DNA of 64,000 nucleotides from Streptomyces sp. B93 (GCF_018070565.1 NZ_JAGPXL010000040.1:1-64000); one strand, 5' to 3'; counted from the stretch's first letter, positions 23,843 to 33,575 are shown. Translations and numbers: made by a program. The notes: generated by a model not told the origin, from the letters alone.

Positions 23843-25096
23843 GTGAAGGTCCTCGTCATCGGCAGCGGCGCCCGCGAACACGCCCTGTGCCGCTCACTGT
23901 CCCTCGACCCCGCCGTCACCGCGCTGCACTGCGCCCCCGGCAACGCCGGCATCGCGGAGGTCGCCGAGCTGCACCAGGTCGACGCCCTGGACGGCTCCGC
24001 CGTGGCCGCGCTCGCCACGAAGCTCGACGCCGAGCTGGTGATCGTAGGCCCGGAGGCGCCCCTCGTCGCCGGGGTCGCCGATGCCGTGCGCGAGGCGGGC
24101 GTTCCGGTGTTCGGACCCTCCAAGGAGGCCGCGCGGCTGGAGGGTTCCAAAGCCTTCGCCAAGGACGTGATGGCCGGGGCGGGCGTTCCGACGGCACGGT
24201 CCTACGTGTGTACGACGCAGGAGGAAGTCGCCGAGGCCCTGGACGCCTTCGGCGCGCCGTACGTCGTCAAGGACGACGGTCTCGCCGCGGGCAAGGGCGT
24301 CGTCGTCACCTCCGACCTCGACGCCGCGAAGGCGCACGCCGCCGCCTGTGAGCGCGTCGTCATCGAGGAGTTCCTCGACGGTCCGGAGGTCTCCCTCTTC
24401 GCGGTCACGGACGGCGAGACGGTCGTCCCGCTGCGGCCCGCGCAGGACTTCAAGCGGGCCCTGGACGGCGACGAGGGCCCGAACACCGGCGGCATGGGCG
24501 CGTACTCCCCGCTGCCCTGGGCCGACCCGAAGCTGGTGGACGAGGTGCTGGAGACGGTCCTCCAGCCGACCGTCGACGAGATGCGCCGCCGGGGGACGCC
24601 GTTCTCCGGGCTGCTGTACGCCGGTCTCGCGATCACCTCGCGCGGGGTGCGGGTGATCGAGTTCAACGCCCGCTTCGGCGACCCCGAGACACAGGTCGTG
24701 CTGGCCCGGCTGAAGACCCCGCTCGCCGGGATCCTGATGGCCGCCGCCACCGGCAACCTCGCCGACCTGGAACCCCTGCGCTGGAGCGACGACGCGGCCG
24801 TCACCGTGGTCGTCGCCTCCCACAACTACCCCGGCACCCCACGCACCGGCGACCCGATCACCGGCCTCGACGAGGTGGCAGCCGAGGACGCCCCGGACGC
24901 GTACGTCCTGCACGCGGGCACCAGGCGCGACGGCGACACGGTCGTCAGCGCGGGCGGCCGGGTCCTGTCCGTCACCGCCACCGGCAAGGACCTCGCACAG
25001 GCCCGCGAGCGGGCGTACCGCGCCGTCGCCCGCATCCGCCTCGACGGCTCCCAGCACCGCACGGACATCGCGGCGAAGGCGGCAGCGGGCGCGTAG
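23843..25096 (+). CDS. purD: Phosphoribosylamine-glycine ligase (GAR synthetase)
   Basis: 417 residues. Start MKVLVIGSGAREHALC is diagnostic. ATP-grasp features follow: VVKDDGLAAGKGVVV, EEFLDGPEVSLF, and the PurD signature RFGDPETQVVL near residue 280. It joins glycine to phosphoribosylamine in step 2 of IMP synthesis, in the cytosol. GTG start. It is monocistronic here, followed by a strong hairpin at 25157. Confidence 0.97.
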   Translation: MKVLVIGSGAREHALCRSLSLDPAVTALHCAPGNAGIAEVAELHQVDALDGSAVAALATKLDAELVIVGPEAPLVAGVADAVREAGVPVFGPSKEAARLEGSKAFAKDVMAGAGVPTARSYVCTTQEEVAEALDAFGAPYVVKDDGLAAGKGVVVTSDLDAAKAHAAACERVVIEEFLDGPEVSLFAVTDGETVVPLRPAQDFKRALDGDEGPNTGGMGAYSPLPWADPKLVDEVLETVLQPTVDEMRRRGTPFSGLLYAGLAITSRGVRVIEFNARFGDPETQVVLARLKTPLAGILMAAATGNLADLEPLRWSDDAAVTVVVASHNYPGTPRTGDPITGLDEVAAEDAPDAYVLHAGTRRDGDTVVSAGGRVLSVTATGKDLAQARERAYRAVARIRLDGSQHRTDIAAKAAAGA

Positions 25097-25156
25097 GCCT
25101 CACCGGCTCCCCGACGGTCTCGTCGGCTCACCTGGAGCCCTCATCCGCTCCCCGGA

Positions 25157-25190
25157 CAGGCCCCGGAATCCCTTGGGATTCCGGGGCCTG
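25157..25190 (+). terminator. Hairpin terminator after purD
   Basis: 16-bp stem (caggccccggaatccc / gggattccggggcctg) with a very tight loop, followed by ttccc. It lies in the 309-bp gap 25097-25405, which otherwise shows no gene. Confidence 0.75.
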
Positions 25191-25405
25191 TTCCCTGCCC
25201 GGCGTCAGCCACCTCTCCCCAAAGCCATTCCATCGAGTGAGCAATGCCCCATCCGGCTGACGAGGGGCAGGCCCCCAACTAGGGTGCGGCGCAAGCGTTC
25301 CGGCACTTGGCCCACCGGCATTGCGATGTCAGTGGCGGGTGCCACAGTGGGGGAGTGAGCAACACCAGGGTCCATGTGACAGCAGGGAGGGGGTGAGGTC
25401 CGGTC

Positions 25406-27163
25406 ATGACCGGTATGGGTGCGGAGGCAGGCGCGCAGGCCGCGCGGTCCCGGGCGCTGGCCGTGCTGCGGGTCCGCAGCAGGGCGCTGGCCGTGGCCGT
25501 GCTGCCCGCCGCCGTCGCGGTGATCCTGTTCGCCGGCGGCTCCACCGGCCATCTCGTCGGCGGCGGCTGGGACGCGGCCCGGTGGATCGTGGGCGTGGTC
25601 GCCGTGGTCGTGCTGCTGGCCGCGGGCGGTATCGCGCTGGTCGTCGCCCGCGCCCGGCCCGCCGTGAGCCCGACGGTCCCGATCACCGAGGACGCGGCCC
25701 CCGACCTGTACCGGATGGTCCGCGACCTGGCCGACCGCCTCGACGTGCCCGCCCCCTCCGCCATAGCGCTCACCCCGGACTGCGACAGCTGGCTGGAGGA
25801 CCGCACCCACCCGGCCCACGGCCCTCCCCCGCCGGAGAACGAGCGGCTGACGGGTGAGGAGCGCTTCCAGGGCCGCGGTCACCAGCGCCGTACGACGGCC
25901 GCCCCGGTCCTCGTCATCGGCTCCCCGTTCCTGTGGTGGATGCGGGTCGGCGAACTGCGCGCGGTCCTCGCGCCGGTCGTCGCGGGTACGGGACCCTCCG
26001 CGCACCCCGACATAGCCGCGGCCCGGCGTTTCGTCCGCGGTCTGGACGCGGCGGTCGCCGTCGTCTCGGCGCCGGCCCGGGGCACCTCCGCGCGATCGCC
26101 GTTCCGGCCGTTGCACGCGGGCGTCGGCTGGGTCGCCCGGCTACTGCTGCGGGGCTGCCGGGAGCACGCCGCCGAGATGGAGCGCGGGGTCGCCGCCGCC
26201 GCGGCCGAGCGCGCCCAGGCCGTCGACTACGGCCTGCGGATCGTCGCCCAGGAACAGGTCGGGCTGGCGTACGCGGGCTGGGACCGGCTGCTGACCCGGG
26301 TGGCGCTGCCCGCCTGGCGGATGGGCCGCTGGCCGTCCCGGCTGGACGCGGGCGTCGTGGCCGCCCTCACCGAGCTGTCCCGGCGGGACCGGCTGGCCGA
26401 GGGCTTCGCCTCCCGCCTCGGCGAGCGCCCCGCCTGTGACCTGCTGGAAGAGCCCGGCACGGTGGACGAGGCCGCCTCACTCCTCGCCGCCCGTCTCTTC
26501 CACGGCGGCCCCGCCGGCCCCGGGCCCGACTGGTCCCCGGTCGAGTGGGACGACTATCCGGACGAGGTCGTCGACCGCAAGTGGCGCACCGACGCCGCCC
26601 GGCTGCACCGCGTCCTGGACACCCTCGGCGTCCGCCGCACCGGCCCGTCCGCCGCGGCCCCCACCCTCGCCCGCATCCTCGACCACCTTGCGGCCCACGA
26701 GACACCGCTCCCTCAGGACAACCAGCGCGACCCCTCCTCCACCACCGCCCGCTGCGCCGCCCTGGCCGAAAGCCTCGGTGCCGAGCTGGCCCGCGAGGAG
26801 GCCGCCGCCGCGGCCATCGCCCCCGTGCCGGGCCCCGCCGCCCCCGGCCCCGCGGGCTCCCGCGACCCCGACCTCTGGGGCGACGGAGCCCTCCCGCTCT
26901 TCCCCCTCCAGCCGCCCCGCACCCCACGCGAACTGCTCGCCGACCACGTCACGGCGATGGTGTGCTGCGCCGCGATGGACACCGCGGGCGCGACCCCGGG
27001 CCTCGACTGGCTGGACGGCCCGTCCCTCCTCCTCAAGGGCGAACGCGCTTCCGACCTCGCCCCCAGAGTCCTCAGCCTGCTGGAGGAGGGCGACCCCGGC
27101 CCCCTGCGGCAGTGGCTGACGGAAACGGGCATACGCCCCGAGAAGCCGGTCCGCCTCGTCTGA
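25406..27163 (+). CDS. Membrane protein related to M48 peptidases but lacking the HExxH motif
   Basis: The product is 585 residues. Two N-terminal membrane helices (about 29-48 and 60-82), then an M48-like segment: LYRMVRDLADRLDVPAPSAI and later VLVIGSPFLWWMRVGELRAVLAP. In active M48 enzymes ELRAVLAHExxH follows; here residues 183-194 read ELRAVLAPVVAG, so both zinc His and the catalytic Glu are gone. The HPDIAAARRFV stretch and repeated Glu-rich helices follow. It lies between purD and purC as in other Streptomyces. Probably a non-catalytic scaffold; function unknown. Confidence 0.78.
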   Translation: MTGMGAEAGAQAARSRALAVLRVRSRALAVAVLPAAVAVILFAGGSTGHLVGGGWDAARWIVGVVAVVVLLAAGGIALVVARARPAVSPTVPITEDAAPDLYRMVRDLADRLDVPAPSAIALTPDCDSWLEDRTHPAHGPPPPENERLTGEERFQGRGHQRRTTAAPVLVIGSPFLWWMRVGELRAVLAPVVAGTGPSAHPDIAAARRFVRGLDAAVAVVSAPARGTSARSPFRPLHAGVGWVARLLLRGCREHAAEMERGVAAAAAERAQAVDYGLRIVAQEQVGLAYAGWDRLLTRVALPAWRMGRWPSRLDAGVVAALTELSRRDRLAEGFASRLGERPACDLLEEPGTVDEAASLLAARLFHGGPAGPGPDWSPVEWDDYPDEVVDRKWRTDAARLHRVLDTLGVRRTGPSAAAPTLARILDHLAAHETPLPQDNQRDPSSTTARCAALAESLGAELAREEAAAAAIAPVPGPAAPGPAGSRDPDLWGDGALPLFPLQPPRTPRELLADHVTAMVCCAAMDTAGATPGLDWLDGPSLLLKGERASDLAPRVLSLLEEGDPGPLRQWLTETGIRPEKPVRLV

Positions 27164-27345
27164 CCCACCGGCCCACACGCCGGGTGACATCCGACCGGAG
27201 CCCGGCCTTCCACTTTCGGTCAATTCACAACGACCAGTGAGAGGGTGCGTGCGCAATGTGATGTGCTTGGACCGAACGCGCACCTGGCAAGGGCTCACGA
27301 CATACGACACATCACACCCACGGGGGCAAGGGGAGGGAACCAGCC

Positions 27346-28740
27346 ATGGGGTCGGAAAAGGTCCGCGTCCCGGAGCCGGGAGCACTGGCGCCCGCCGTGA
27401 CGGACCCCTTCGGCCAGGGCCCGGTCCCCTGGCTGCACGGCGAGGCGACGTCCTCCCTCCGCGCCGCGGACGACGTCCAGCGCCAGATCAAGGGCTTCAC
27501 GTCCACCGGCGCCGCCGCCCCCGGCGAGGCCATCGACTTCCACATCACCGTCGATCCGCCCCAGGAGTTCGGCGTCGACGTCTACCGCATCGGCCACTAC
27601 GCCGGTGACGGCGCCGCGAAGATCACCGCCAGCCCCCGCCTCTCCGGCATCGTCCAGCCGCCCCCGCTCACCGCCGACCGCACCGTCTCCTGCCACCACT
27701 GGTGGCTCTCCTGGCGGTTACAGATCCCGTCGTACTGGAACGTCGGCGCGTACGTCGCCGTCCTCACCACCGCCGACGGCTACCGCTCCCACGTCCCCTT
27801 CACGGTCCGCGACGAGCACCCGGCCGACCTGCTCCTGGTGCTCCCGGACGTGACCTGGCAGGCCTACAACCTCTACCCGCAGGACGGCCGGACCGGCGCC
27901 AGCTTCTACCACGCCTGGGACGAGGAGGGCCGTCCGCTCGGCGAGACCGACGCCGCGACGACCGTCTCCTTCGACCGCCCGTACGCAGGCGCGGGCCTGC
28001 CGCTGCACGTCGGGCACGCCTACGACTTCATCCGCTGGTCGGAGCGGTACGGCTACGACCTCGCCTACGCCGAAGCCCGCGACCTGCACTCCGGCCACAT
28101 CGACCCCACCCGGTACCGAGGCCTGGTCTTCCCGGGGCACGACGAGCACTGGTCGGCGAACATGCGCGGCGCCGTGGAACGCGCCCGCGACCACGGCACC
28201 TCCCTGGTCTTCCTCTCCGCCCACACCATGTACTGGCAGGTGGACCTGGGCCCCTCTCCCTCCGGCGTCCCCGGCCGCCTGCTCACCCGCCGCACCCGCC
28301 GAGGCCCGGGCAGACCGGTGCTGTGGCGGGAGATCGACCGCGCCGAGCAGCAGCTGATCGGCATCCAGTACCAGGGCCGGGTCCCCGAGCCGCACCCGCT
28401 GATCGTCCGCAACGCCGGTCACTGGCTGTGGGACGCCACCGGCGCCCATGAGGGCGACGAGATCGACGGACTGGTCACCGGCGCGGCCGACCGCTACTTC
28501 CCCCGCACCCCGCTGCCCGGCCACGACGAGCGCATCCTGCTCGCCCACTCCCCGTACACCGACTCCGAGGGTGCCCTCCGCCACCAGGAGACATCCCTGT
28601 ACCGGGCCCCGTCCGGCGCCTGGGTGTTCGCATCCGGAACCTTCGCCTGGACCCCGGCCCTGGACCGCCCGGGCCACGTCGACCCCCGGGTCCAGCGCGC
28701 CACCGCCAATCTCCTGGACCGCATCTGCAAACGCGACTGA
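27346..28740 (+). CDS. N,N-dimethylformamidase large-subunit-like protein
   Basis: The product is 464 residues without a signal peptide. The middle and C-terminal parts (LLLVLPDVTWQAYNLYPQDG, YDLAYAEARDLHSG, GLVFPGHDEHWSANMRGAVE, SLVFLSAHTMYWQVDL) match the beta-subunit-like domain of DMFase and its many actinobacterial homologues of unknown substrate. The N-terminal domain (GEAIDFHITVDPPQEFGVDVYRIG) is an Ig-like fold. The Tyr and Glu metal ligands of true DMFase cannot be assigned with certainty by eye. It is translated from ATG 27346 with GGGAGGG upstream. Confidence 0.75.
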   Translation: MGSEKVRVPEPGALAPAVTDPFGQGPVPWLHGEATSSLRAADDVQRQIKGFTSTGAAAPGEAIDFHITVDPPQEFGVDVYRIGHYAGDGAAKITASPRLSGIVQPPPLTADRTVSCHHWWLSWRLQIPSYWNVGAYVAVLTTADGYRSHVPFTVRDEHPADLLLVLPDVTWQAYNLYPQDGRTGASFYHAWDEEGRPLGETDAATTVSFDRPYAGAGLPLHVGHAYDFIRWSERYGYDLAYAEARDLHSGHIDPTRYRGLVFPGHDEHWSANMRGAVERARDHGTSLVFLSAHTMYWQVDLGPSPSGVPGRLLTRRTRRGPGRPVLWREIDRAEQQLIGIQYQGRVPEPHPLIVRNAGHWLWDATGAHEGDEIDGLVTGAADRYFPRTPLPGHDERILLAHSPYTDSEGALRHQETSLYRAPSGAWVFASGTFAWTPALDRPGHVDPRVQRATANLLDRICKRD

Positions 28741-28838
28741 CCCGACCCGCTGCCCGGGCGGCCGACCCGACCCGCTGCCCACCAGCAATCCCCCGTACGG
28801 GACAATCGACCCATTGGACAGAACCACGGGGAGGAACC

Positions 28839-29738
28839 GTGTCCGGATTCGTCGAGAAGCCCGAACCGATCCAGGTTCCGGGTCTGGTGCATCTGCACAC
28901 CGGAAAGGTGCGCGAGCTGTACCAGAACGAGGCGGGCGACCTCGTGATGGTCGCCAGCGACCGCATCTCCGCCTACGACTGGGTGCTGCCCACCGAGATC
29001 CCCGACAAGGGCCGCGTTCTCACCCAGCTCTCCCTGTGGTGGTTCGACCAGCTCGCCGACCTGGTCCCGAGCCATGTGCTGAGCACCGACCTGCCCGAGG
29101 GGGCCCCCGCCGACTGGGCGGGCCGCACCCTGGTGTGCAAGTCCCTCCAGATGGTCCCCGTGGAGTGCGTGGCCCGCGGCTACCTCACCGGCTCCGGCCT
29201 CGCGGAGTACGAGCAGTCCCGTACGGTCTGCGGCCTCGCCCTCCCCGAGGGCCTGGTCGACGGCTCCGAGCTGCCCGCCCCGATCTTCACCCCCGCCACC
29301 AAGGCGGAGGTCGGCGAGCACGACGAGAACGTGTCCTACGAGGAGGTCGCCCGCCAGGTCGGCGCCGACACCGCCGCCCGGCTGCGGCAGGCCACCCTCG
29401 CCGTCTACAGCCGGGCCCGGGACATCGCCCGCGAGCGCGGGATCATCCTCGCCGACACCAAGTTCGAGTTCGGCTTCGAGGGCGAGACCCTGGTCCTCGC
29501 CGACGAGGTGCTCACCCCGGACTCCTCCCGCTTCTGGCCCGTCGACCGCTGGCAGCCGGGCCGCGCGCAGCCGTCGTACGACAAGCAGTACGTCCGTGAC
29601 TGGCTGACCTCCGGTGCCTCCGGCTGGGACCGGGGGAGCGAGCAGCCCTCGCCGCCGCTGCCGCGGGAGGTCGTCGACGCGACCCGCGCCAAGTACGTGG
29701 AGGCGTACGAGCGCCTCACCGGCACCAGCTGGTCGTAG
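28839..29738 (+). CDS. purC: Phosphoribosylaminoimidazole-succinocarboxamide synthase (SAICAR synthetase)
   Basis: 299 residues from GTG. HTGKVRELYQN, ASDRISAYDWVLPTEIPDKG and the PurC signature around PVECVARGYLTGSG and LADTKFEFGF are all present, as is the late VDRWQPG. It converts CAIR plus aspartate to SAICAR in IMP synthesis. The preceding 98 bp hold a short direct repeat (gacccgacccgctgccc twice), and a GGGGAGGAACC ribosome-binding site decides the start. Confidence 0.97.
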   Translation: MSGFVEKPEPIQVPGLVHLHTGKVRELYQNEAGDLVMVASDRISAYDWVLPTEIPDKGRVLTQLSLWWFDQLADLVPSHVLSTDLPEGAPADWAGRTLVCKSLQMVPVECVARGYLTGSGLAEYEQSRTVCGLALPEGLVDGSELPAPIFTPATKAEVGEHDENVSYEEVARQVGADTAARLRQATLAVYSRARDIARERGIILADTKFEFGFEGETLVLADEVLTPDSSRFWPVDRWQPGRAQPSYDKQYVRDWLTSGASGWDRGSEQPSPPLPREVVDATRAKYVEAYERLTGTSWS

Positions 29739-29745
29739 GCACGAC

Positions 29746-29776
29746 GAAGGCCCCGGTCCACTGGACCGGGGCCTTC
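29746..29776. terminator. Bidirectional hairpin between purC and tRNA-Gly
   Basis: 15-bp perfect stem gaaggccccggtcca / tggaccggggccttc, 7 bp after the purC stop and 4 bp beyond the tRNA-Gly 3' end, so it can serve both convergent units. It is copied almost exactly at 33608-33638. Confidence 0.8.
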
Positions 29777-29780
29777 CATC

Positions 29781-29856
29781 TGGAGCGGACGACGAGGCTC
29801 GAACTCGCGACCTCAACCTTGGCAAGGTTGCGCTCTACCAACTGAGCTACGTCCGC
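29781..29856 (-). tRNA. tRNA-Gly (anticodon GCC), copy 1
   Basis: 76 nt including an encoded CCA. Acceptor GCGGACG pairs with CGTCCGC; anticodon loop CTTGCCAAG gives GCC; T arm GAGTTCGAGCCTC. Identical to the copy at 33643-33718. Confidence 0.95.
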
Positions 29857-29879
29857 GTTGCGCCGTGGCGCGAGAGCAA

Positions 29880-30488
29880 CTATACCCAACCGCGCTCCCG
29901 TGCGAGCCGCACCGCCGCATGACGGTTCTCCACCCCGAGTTTGGACACGGCCGACGACAGGTAGTTCCGCACGGTGCCCTGCGACAGCGCCGCCCGCTCG
30001 GCGATCTCCGCGACCGGCGCTCCGTCGGCGGCCAGCTCCAGCACCTCGGCCTCCCGGACGGTCAGCGGCGAGTCCCCGGCGGAGATCGCGTCCGCCGCCA
30101 ACTCGGGGTCGACGTAACGGCTTCCGCCGTGCACCGTACGGATGATCTCCGCGAGCCGCTCGGCACTGACCGTCTTCGGTACGAACCCGCGCACCCCGGC
30201 CGCCAGCGCCCGCTTCAGATGCCCCGGCCGACCGTGGCTGGTCACGATCAGCACCTGGCAGCCGGGCAGTTCCGCCCGCAGCGATGTGGCGACCTTCACA
30301 CCGTCCGCCCCGGGCATCTGGAGGTCCAGCACGGCCACGTCGGGCCGGTGCGCCCGCGCCATCGCCAGCGCCTCTGGACCGCTCGCCGCCTCCGCGACCA
30401 CCACCAGGTCCTCCTCCAGCGACAGCAGCGTGGCCATCGCCCCCCGGATGAGGTGCTCGTCATCGGCGAGCAGCAGCCGCACCGTCAC
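29880..30488 (-). CDS. NarL/LuxR-family response regulator (DesR-like)
   Basis: The product is 202 residues. Receiver domain with acidic pair D9-D10-E11, phosphoacceptor D55 (VAVLDLQMPG), T83/S84 and K105 (GFVPKT). C-terminal LuxR helix-turn-helix: LTVREAEVLELAADGAPVAE and GTVRNYLSSAVSKLGVENR. The ATG overlaps the kinase stop (ATGA), so the two are co-translated. It likely regulates the ABC exporter genes of the same operon, perhaps through the palindrome at 33576. Confidence 0.93.
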   Translation of the reverse strand: MTVRLLLADDEHLIRGAMATLLSLEEDLVVVAEAASGPEALAMARAHRPDVAVLDLQMPGADGVKVATSLRAELPGCQVLIVTSHGRPGHLKRALAAGVRGFVPKTVSAERLAEIIRTVHGGSRYVDPELAADAISAGDSPLTVREAEVLELAADGAPVAEIAERAALSQGTVRNYLSSAVSKLGVENRHAAVRLARERGWV

Positions 30489-31738
30489 GCCGTCGCCTCC
30501 CCGGCCGGCCGGACCGGCACCTCGGCCACCAGCCGGAACACATCCCCGTCCCCGGCGCCCGCCGCCAACGACCCGCCCACCGCGGCCAACCGCTCCCGCA
30601 GCCCCACGAGCCCCGAGCCGCCGCCCGCACCAGGCGAGCCGTCGACCATCCCCTCGCCCACGCCGTCGTTCTCCACCGTCAGTACCACCTGACCCTCCCG
30701 CACCCGCAACCCCACCTCACACCGCTTGGCGTCCCCGTGCCGCAGCACGTTCGTCGTGGCCTCCCGCACCACCCAGCCCAACGCCGACTGCACCTCGGCG
30801 GGCAGCCCCTCGGGCACCCCCGACACCCGGCACTCGATACCGGCCGCCGTCAGCACCCCCTGCGCCCCCGCGATCTCGACCCCCAGATCGGCCTCCCGGT
30901 ACCCCCGTACGACATCCCGCACCTCACGCTGCGACTCCCGCGCGATCCGCTGCACCTCGACCATCTGCTCCACGGCCTCCGACCGCCCACGCCGCGCCAA
31001 CTGCACGGCCAGTTCGCTCTTGAGCGCGATCACCGCGAGGTTGCGGCCCATCACATCGTGCAGATCGCGCCCGAACCGCAGCCGTTCCTCGGCGACCGCG
31101 AGCCGGGCCCGGGTCTCGCGAGCCTCGTCGAGTTCATAGACGGCGTCGAGCAGCCACACGGAGAACACCGAGGTGAACGCGAGGAACCCGGCACCGAGCA
31201 GTACGGCGAGCGACGAGCCCAGCGCGGCGGCCGCGGGCATCCCGAACGGGAACATCACGGCACCGGCCCCGACGGCGAAGCCACCGACCATCCCGAAGAC
31301 CCGGGCCCGCCGCCGCACCCCGAGCGCGATGACCCCCGCACCGAAGATCAGCACGACCGAGAAGACCGCACCGGCCGCCTCCTCGACCCCCTCACCGTCC
31401 GGGCCGTGCTGACCGGTCCCGATCGCGGTGACGGCGATGGCGGCGCTGAAGACCCCCAGCGACCACAGCAGCCGCGTCGGCTGCTCCCGCCGCCCCCGGG
31501 TCCAGTCCAGCGCCCGCGCCGCGGTCACCGCGCCGAGCCCGGCGTGCGCCAGCACCAACAGCATCAGCAACCCGCCGACGCGCACCCCCGCCTGTGCCAC
31601 GGCGGGCACCCCGGCCGAGACGACCTCGGCCACCCCGAAGAAGTGGTACGACCACCGGGTGTACGTCTCCACCTTCGCCGGGGTGCTCTTACGCCGCCAC
31701 CAGCCCCGCGCCGTACGCGCTTGTGCACCCCCGGCCAC
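30485..31738 (-). CDS. DesK-type sensor histidine kinase
   Basis: 417 residues from GTG 31738. Five or six membrane helices in residues 30-200, then HisKA_3 dimerisation helices with the phosphorylated His227 in GRDLHDVMGRNLAVIALKSELA, and a short HATPase_c domain (EATTNVLRHG, ENDGVGEGM, GSGLVGLRERLAAVGG). The start was chosen because CTGGGAG precedes GTG 31738; ATG 31816 would overlap the permease gene by 41 bp. Third gene of an ABC transporter/two-component operon. Confidence 0.9.
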   Translation of the reverse strand: MAGGAQARTARGWWRRKSTPAKVETYTRWSYHFFGVAEVVSAGVPAVAQAGVRVGGLLMLLVLAHAGLGAVTAARALDWTRGRREQPTRLLWSLGVFSAAIAVTAIGTGQHGPDGEGVEEAAGAVFSVVLIFGAGVIALGVRRRARVFGMVGGFAVGAGAVMFPFGMPAAAALGSSLAVLLGAGFLAFTSVFSVWLLDAVYELDEARETRARLAVAEERLRFGRDLHDVMGRNLAVIALKSELAVQLARRGRSEAVEQMVEVQRIARESQREVRDVVRGYREADLGVEIAGAQGVLTAAGIECRVSGVPEGLPAEVQSALGWVVREATTNVLRHGDAKRCEVGLRVREGQVVLTVENDGVGEGMVDGSPGAGGGSGLVGLRERLAAVGGSLAAGAGDGDVFRLVAEVPVRPAGEATA

Positions 31739-31775
31739 ACCCAACTCCCAGCCCTCGGTCCCCGTACTCCGCGCC

Positions 31776-32552
31776 TCAGCGCCGCGGTTCCCACCGGAAC
31801 CACCGCCGTACAGCAAACACCGCGAGCACCGTCCAGGCCAGCGCGGTCGCCAGCGCCCCCAGCGCCTCGTACCCCGACAGGCTCCCCGTCCAGCCGCCCC
31901 GCACCAGCGTGATGGCGGGGGACAGCGGCAGCAGTTCGCACACCGAGGCCATCCGGTCGGGCAGCAGCTCCAGCGGTACGGCGATCCCGGAGCCGATCAT
32001 CGAGACGAAGATCAGCGGCAAGGTGGTGACCTGGGCGCTCTCCACGGTCCGGGTCACCGTCGCGGTGACCGCGGCCAGCGCCGCACACAGCGGCAGCGCC
32101 AACAGCAGCCCCAGCACGCCGAGATGCGGCGCCCGGGGCGCGGGCAGATCCAGCAGCAGCGCGCACCCGGCCGCCAGCAGCAGCGACTGCACCAGACCCG
32201 TGACGACGGCGGGCAGCGCTGCCCCGGTCAGGATCTCCGCATCCCGCAGCTCACCGGTCCGCAGCCGCTTGAGCACCAGTTCCTCACGACGGGCCGTGTA
32301 GACGGAGACGAGCGTGCCGTACACCGCGAACAGCAGCGAGAACCCGATCGCGGCGGGCAGCAGCACCAGCCCGACGGTCAGCCCCTCCTCCGCGAGGTCC
32401 ATCTCCTCCGTCGCGGACCGCAGGGTGAAGGGCAACGCGAGCGGCACCAGAAGGGCCGCGAAGACCGTGCCCCGGCTGCGCCCGAACAGCGTCAGCTCGG
32501 CCCGTGCGAGGGCGGCCATCCGCCCGCCCGGCGTGGTGACGGCACCGCTCAT
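31776..32552 (-). CDS. ABC-2 type transporter permease
   Basis: 258 residues with six predicted membrane helices and the ABC-2 pattern: an amphipathic coupling region (YTARREELVLKRLRTGEL) and a late FVSMIGSGIAVPLELLPD typical of drug/lipid export permeases. The start overlaps the ATPase stop by ATGA. The partner ATPase is at 32549-33517; the substrate may be an antibiotic or lipid and is not predictable. Confidence 0.9.
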   Translation of the reverse strand: MSGAVTTPGGRMAALARAELTLFGRSRGTVFAALLVPLALPFTLRSATEEMDLAEEGLTVGLVLLPAAIGFSLLFAVYGTLVSVYTARREELVLKRLRTGELRDAEILTGAALPAVVTGLVQSLLLAAGCALLLDLPAPRAPHLGVLGLLLALPLCAALAAVTATVTRTVESAQVTTLPLIFVSMIGSGIAVPLELLPDRMASVCELLPLSPAITLVRGGWTGSLSGYEALGALATALAWTVLAVFAVRRWFRWEPRR

Positions 32553-33517
32553 CGCACGAACTCCTTCGCTCCCGGCATGCCCGCCCCGGCGGCGGCCTCC
32601 CGCGCGATCCCGAGGAACGCCTCCTCCAGCGAGGCCGACCGCGCGTCCAGCCTGCGCAGCTCGACCCGGCTCTCCTCCGCCCACCGCAGCAGCGCGGTGG
32701 CCGTGCGCTGCAAGTCCCGCGTCCGCAGCCGGACGACCCGGCCCTCGACCTCATGGCCGCTCACCCCCAGCCCGGCGAGCGGCGGCAGGTCGCCCACGAA
32801 GTACCCCTCGGGCAGCTCGAAGGAGATCCGCGAGGGACGGTCGGCCGTCACCTCGGCCGGTGTCCCGGCGGCGGCGATCCGCCCCTCGTGGAGGATGGCC
32901 AGCCGGTCGGCGAGCCCTTCCGCCTCCTCCAGGTAGTGGGTGGTCAGCAGCACCGTCGTACCGGCGTCCCGCAGTCCCCGCACCAACTCCCAGGTGTCCC
33001 GGCGCCCTTCGGCGTCCAGCCCGGTCGTGGGCTCGTCGAGGAAGAGCACCTCGGGCTCGCCGAGCAGCGCGAGCGCCAGATCCAGCCGCCGCCGCTCGCC
33101 TCCGGACAGCTGCTTGACCCGTACGCCGGTCTTCTCGGTCAGGCCGACCAGCGCGAGCACCTCTGCGCCGGGCCGCGCCCCGCTGGTGCACCCGGCCCAC
33201 ATCCGCACGGTCTCCGCGACGGTCAGTTCGGAGGGGAACCCGCCCTCCTGCAACATCACCCCGGTGCGCGGCCGTACGGCGGCCCGCTCCCGGTACGGGT
33301 CATGGCCGAGCACCCGCACGCGGCCCCCGGCCGGTGCCGCCAGCCCTTCCAGCAACTCCACCGTGGAGGTCTTGCCCGCGCCATTGGTGCCGAGCAGCGC
33401 GAAGACCTCGCCATGTTTCACGTGGAACGTGATCCCGCGTACGGCCTCGAACCCGCCCCCGTACACACGCCGGAGGTCGGTGACCTCGATCACGTGCTCG
33501 TGTTCGCTTGTCGTCAT
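32549..33517 (-). CDS. ABC transporter ATP-binding protein (DrrA/CcmA-like)
   Basis: 322 residues. Walker A GTNGAGKTS, Q loop VMLQEGG, signature VKQLSGGERRRLDLALAL, Walker B EVLFLDEPTTGLD, H loop LLTTHYLEEAE. A C-terminal extension of about 100 residues is as in DrrA-type exporters. First gene of a four-gene operon (ATPase, permease, kinase, regulator) with ATGA couplings; the promoter must lie in 33518-33600. Confidence 0.95.
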   Translation of the reverse strand: MTTSEHEHVIEVTDLRRVYGGGFEAVRGITFHVKHGEVFALLGTNGAGKTSTVELLEGLAAPAGGRVRVLGHDPYRERAAVRPRTGVMLQEGGFPSELTVAETVRMWAGCTSGARPGAEVLALVGLTEKTGVRVKQLSGGERRRLDLALALLGEPEVLFLDEPTTGLDAEGRRDTWELVRGLRDAGTTVLLTTHYLEEAEGLADRLAILHEGRIAAAGTPAEVTADRPSRISFELPEGYFVGDLPPLAGLGVSGHEVEGRVVRLRTRDLQRTATALLRWAEESRVELRRLDARSASLEEAFLGIAREAAAGAGMPGAKEFVR

Positions 33518-33575
33518 GCCTTCAGCGTCCCGGCGTTCAGAGCCGGACGGCAGTGCGCGCTGTCACCGCTCACCA

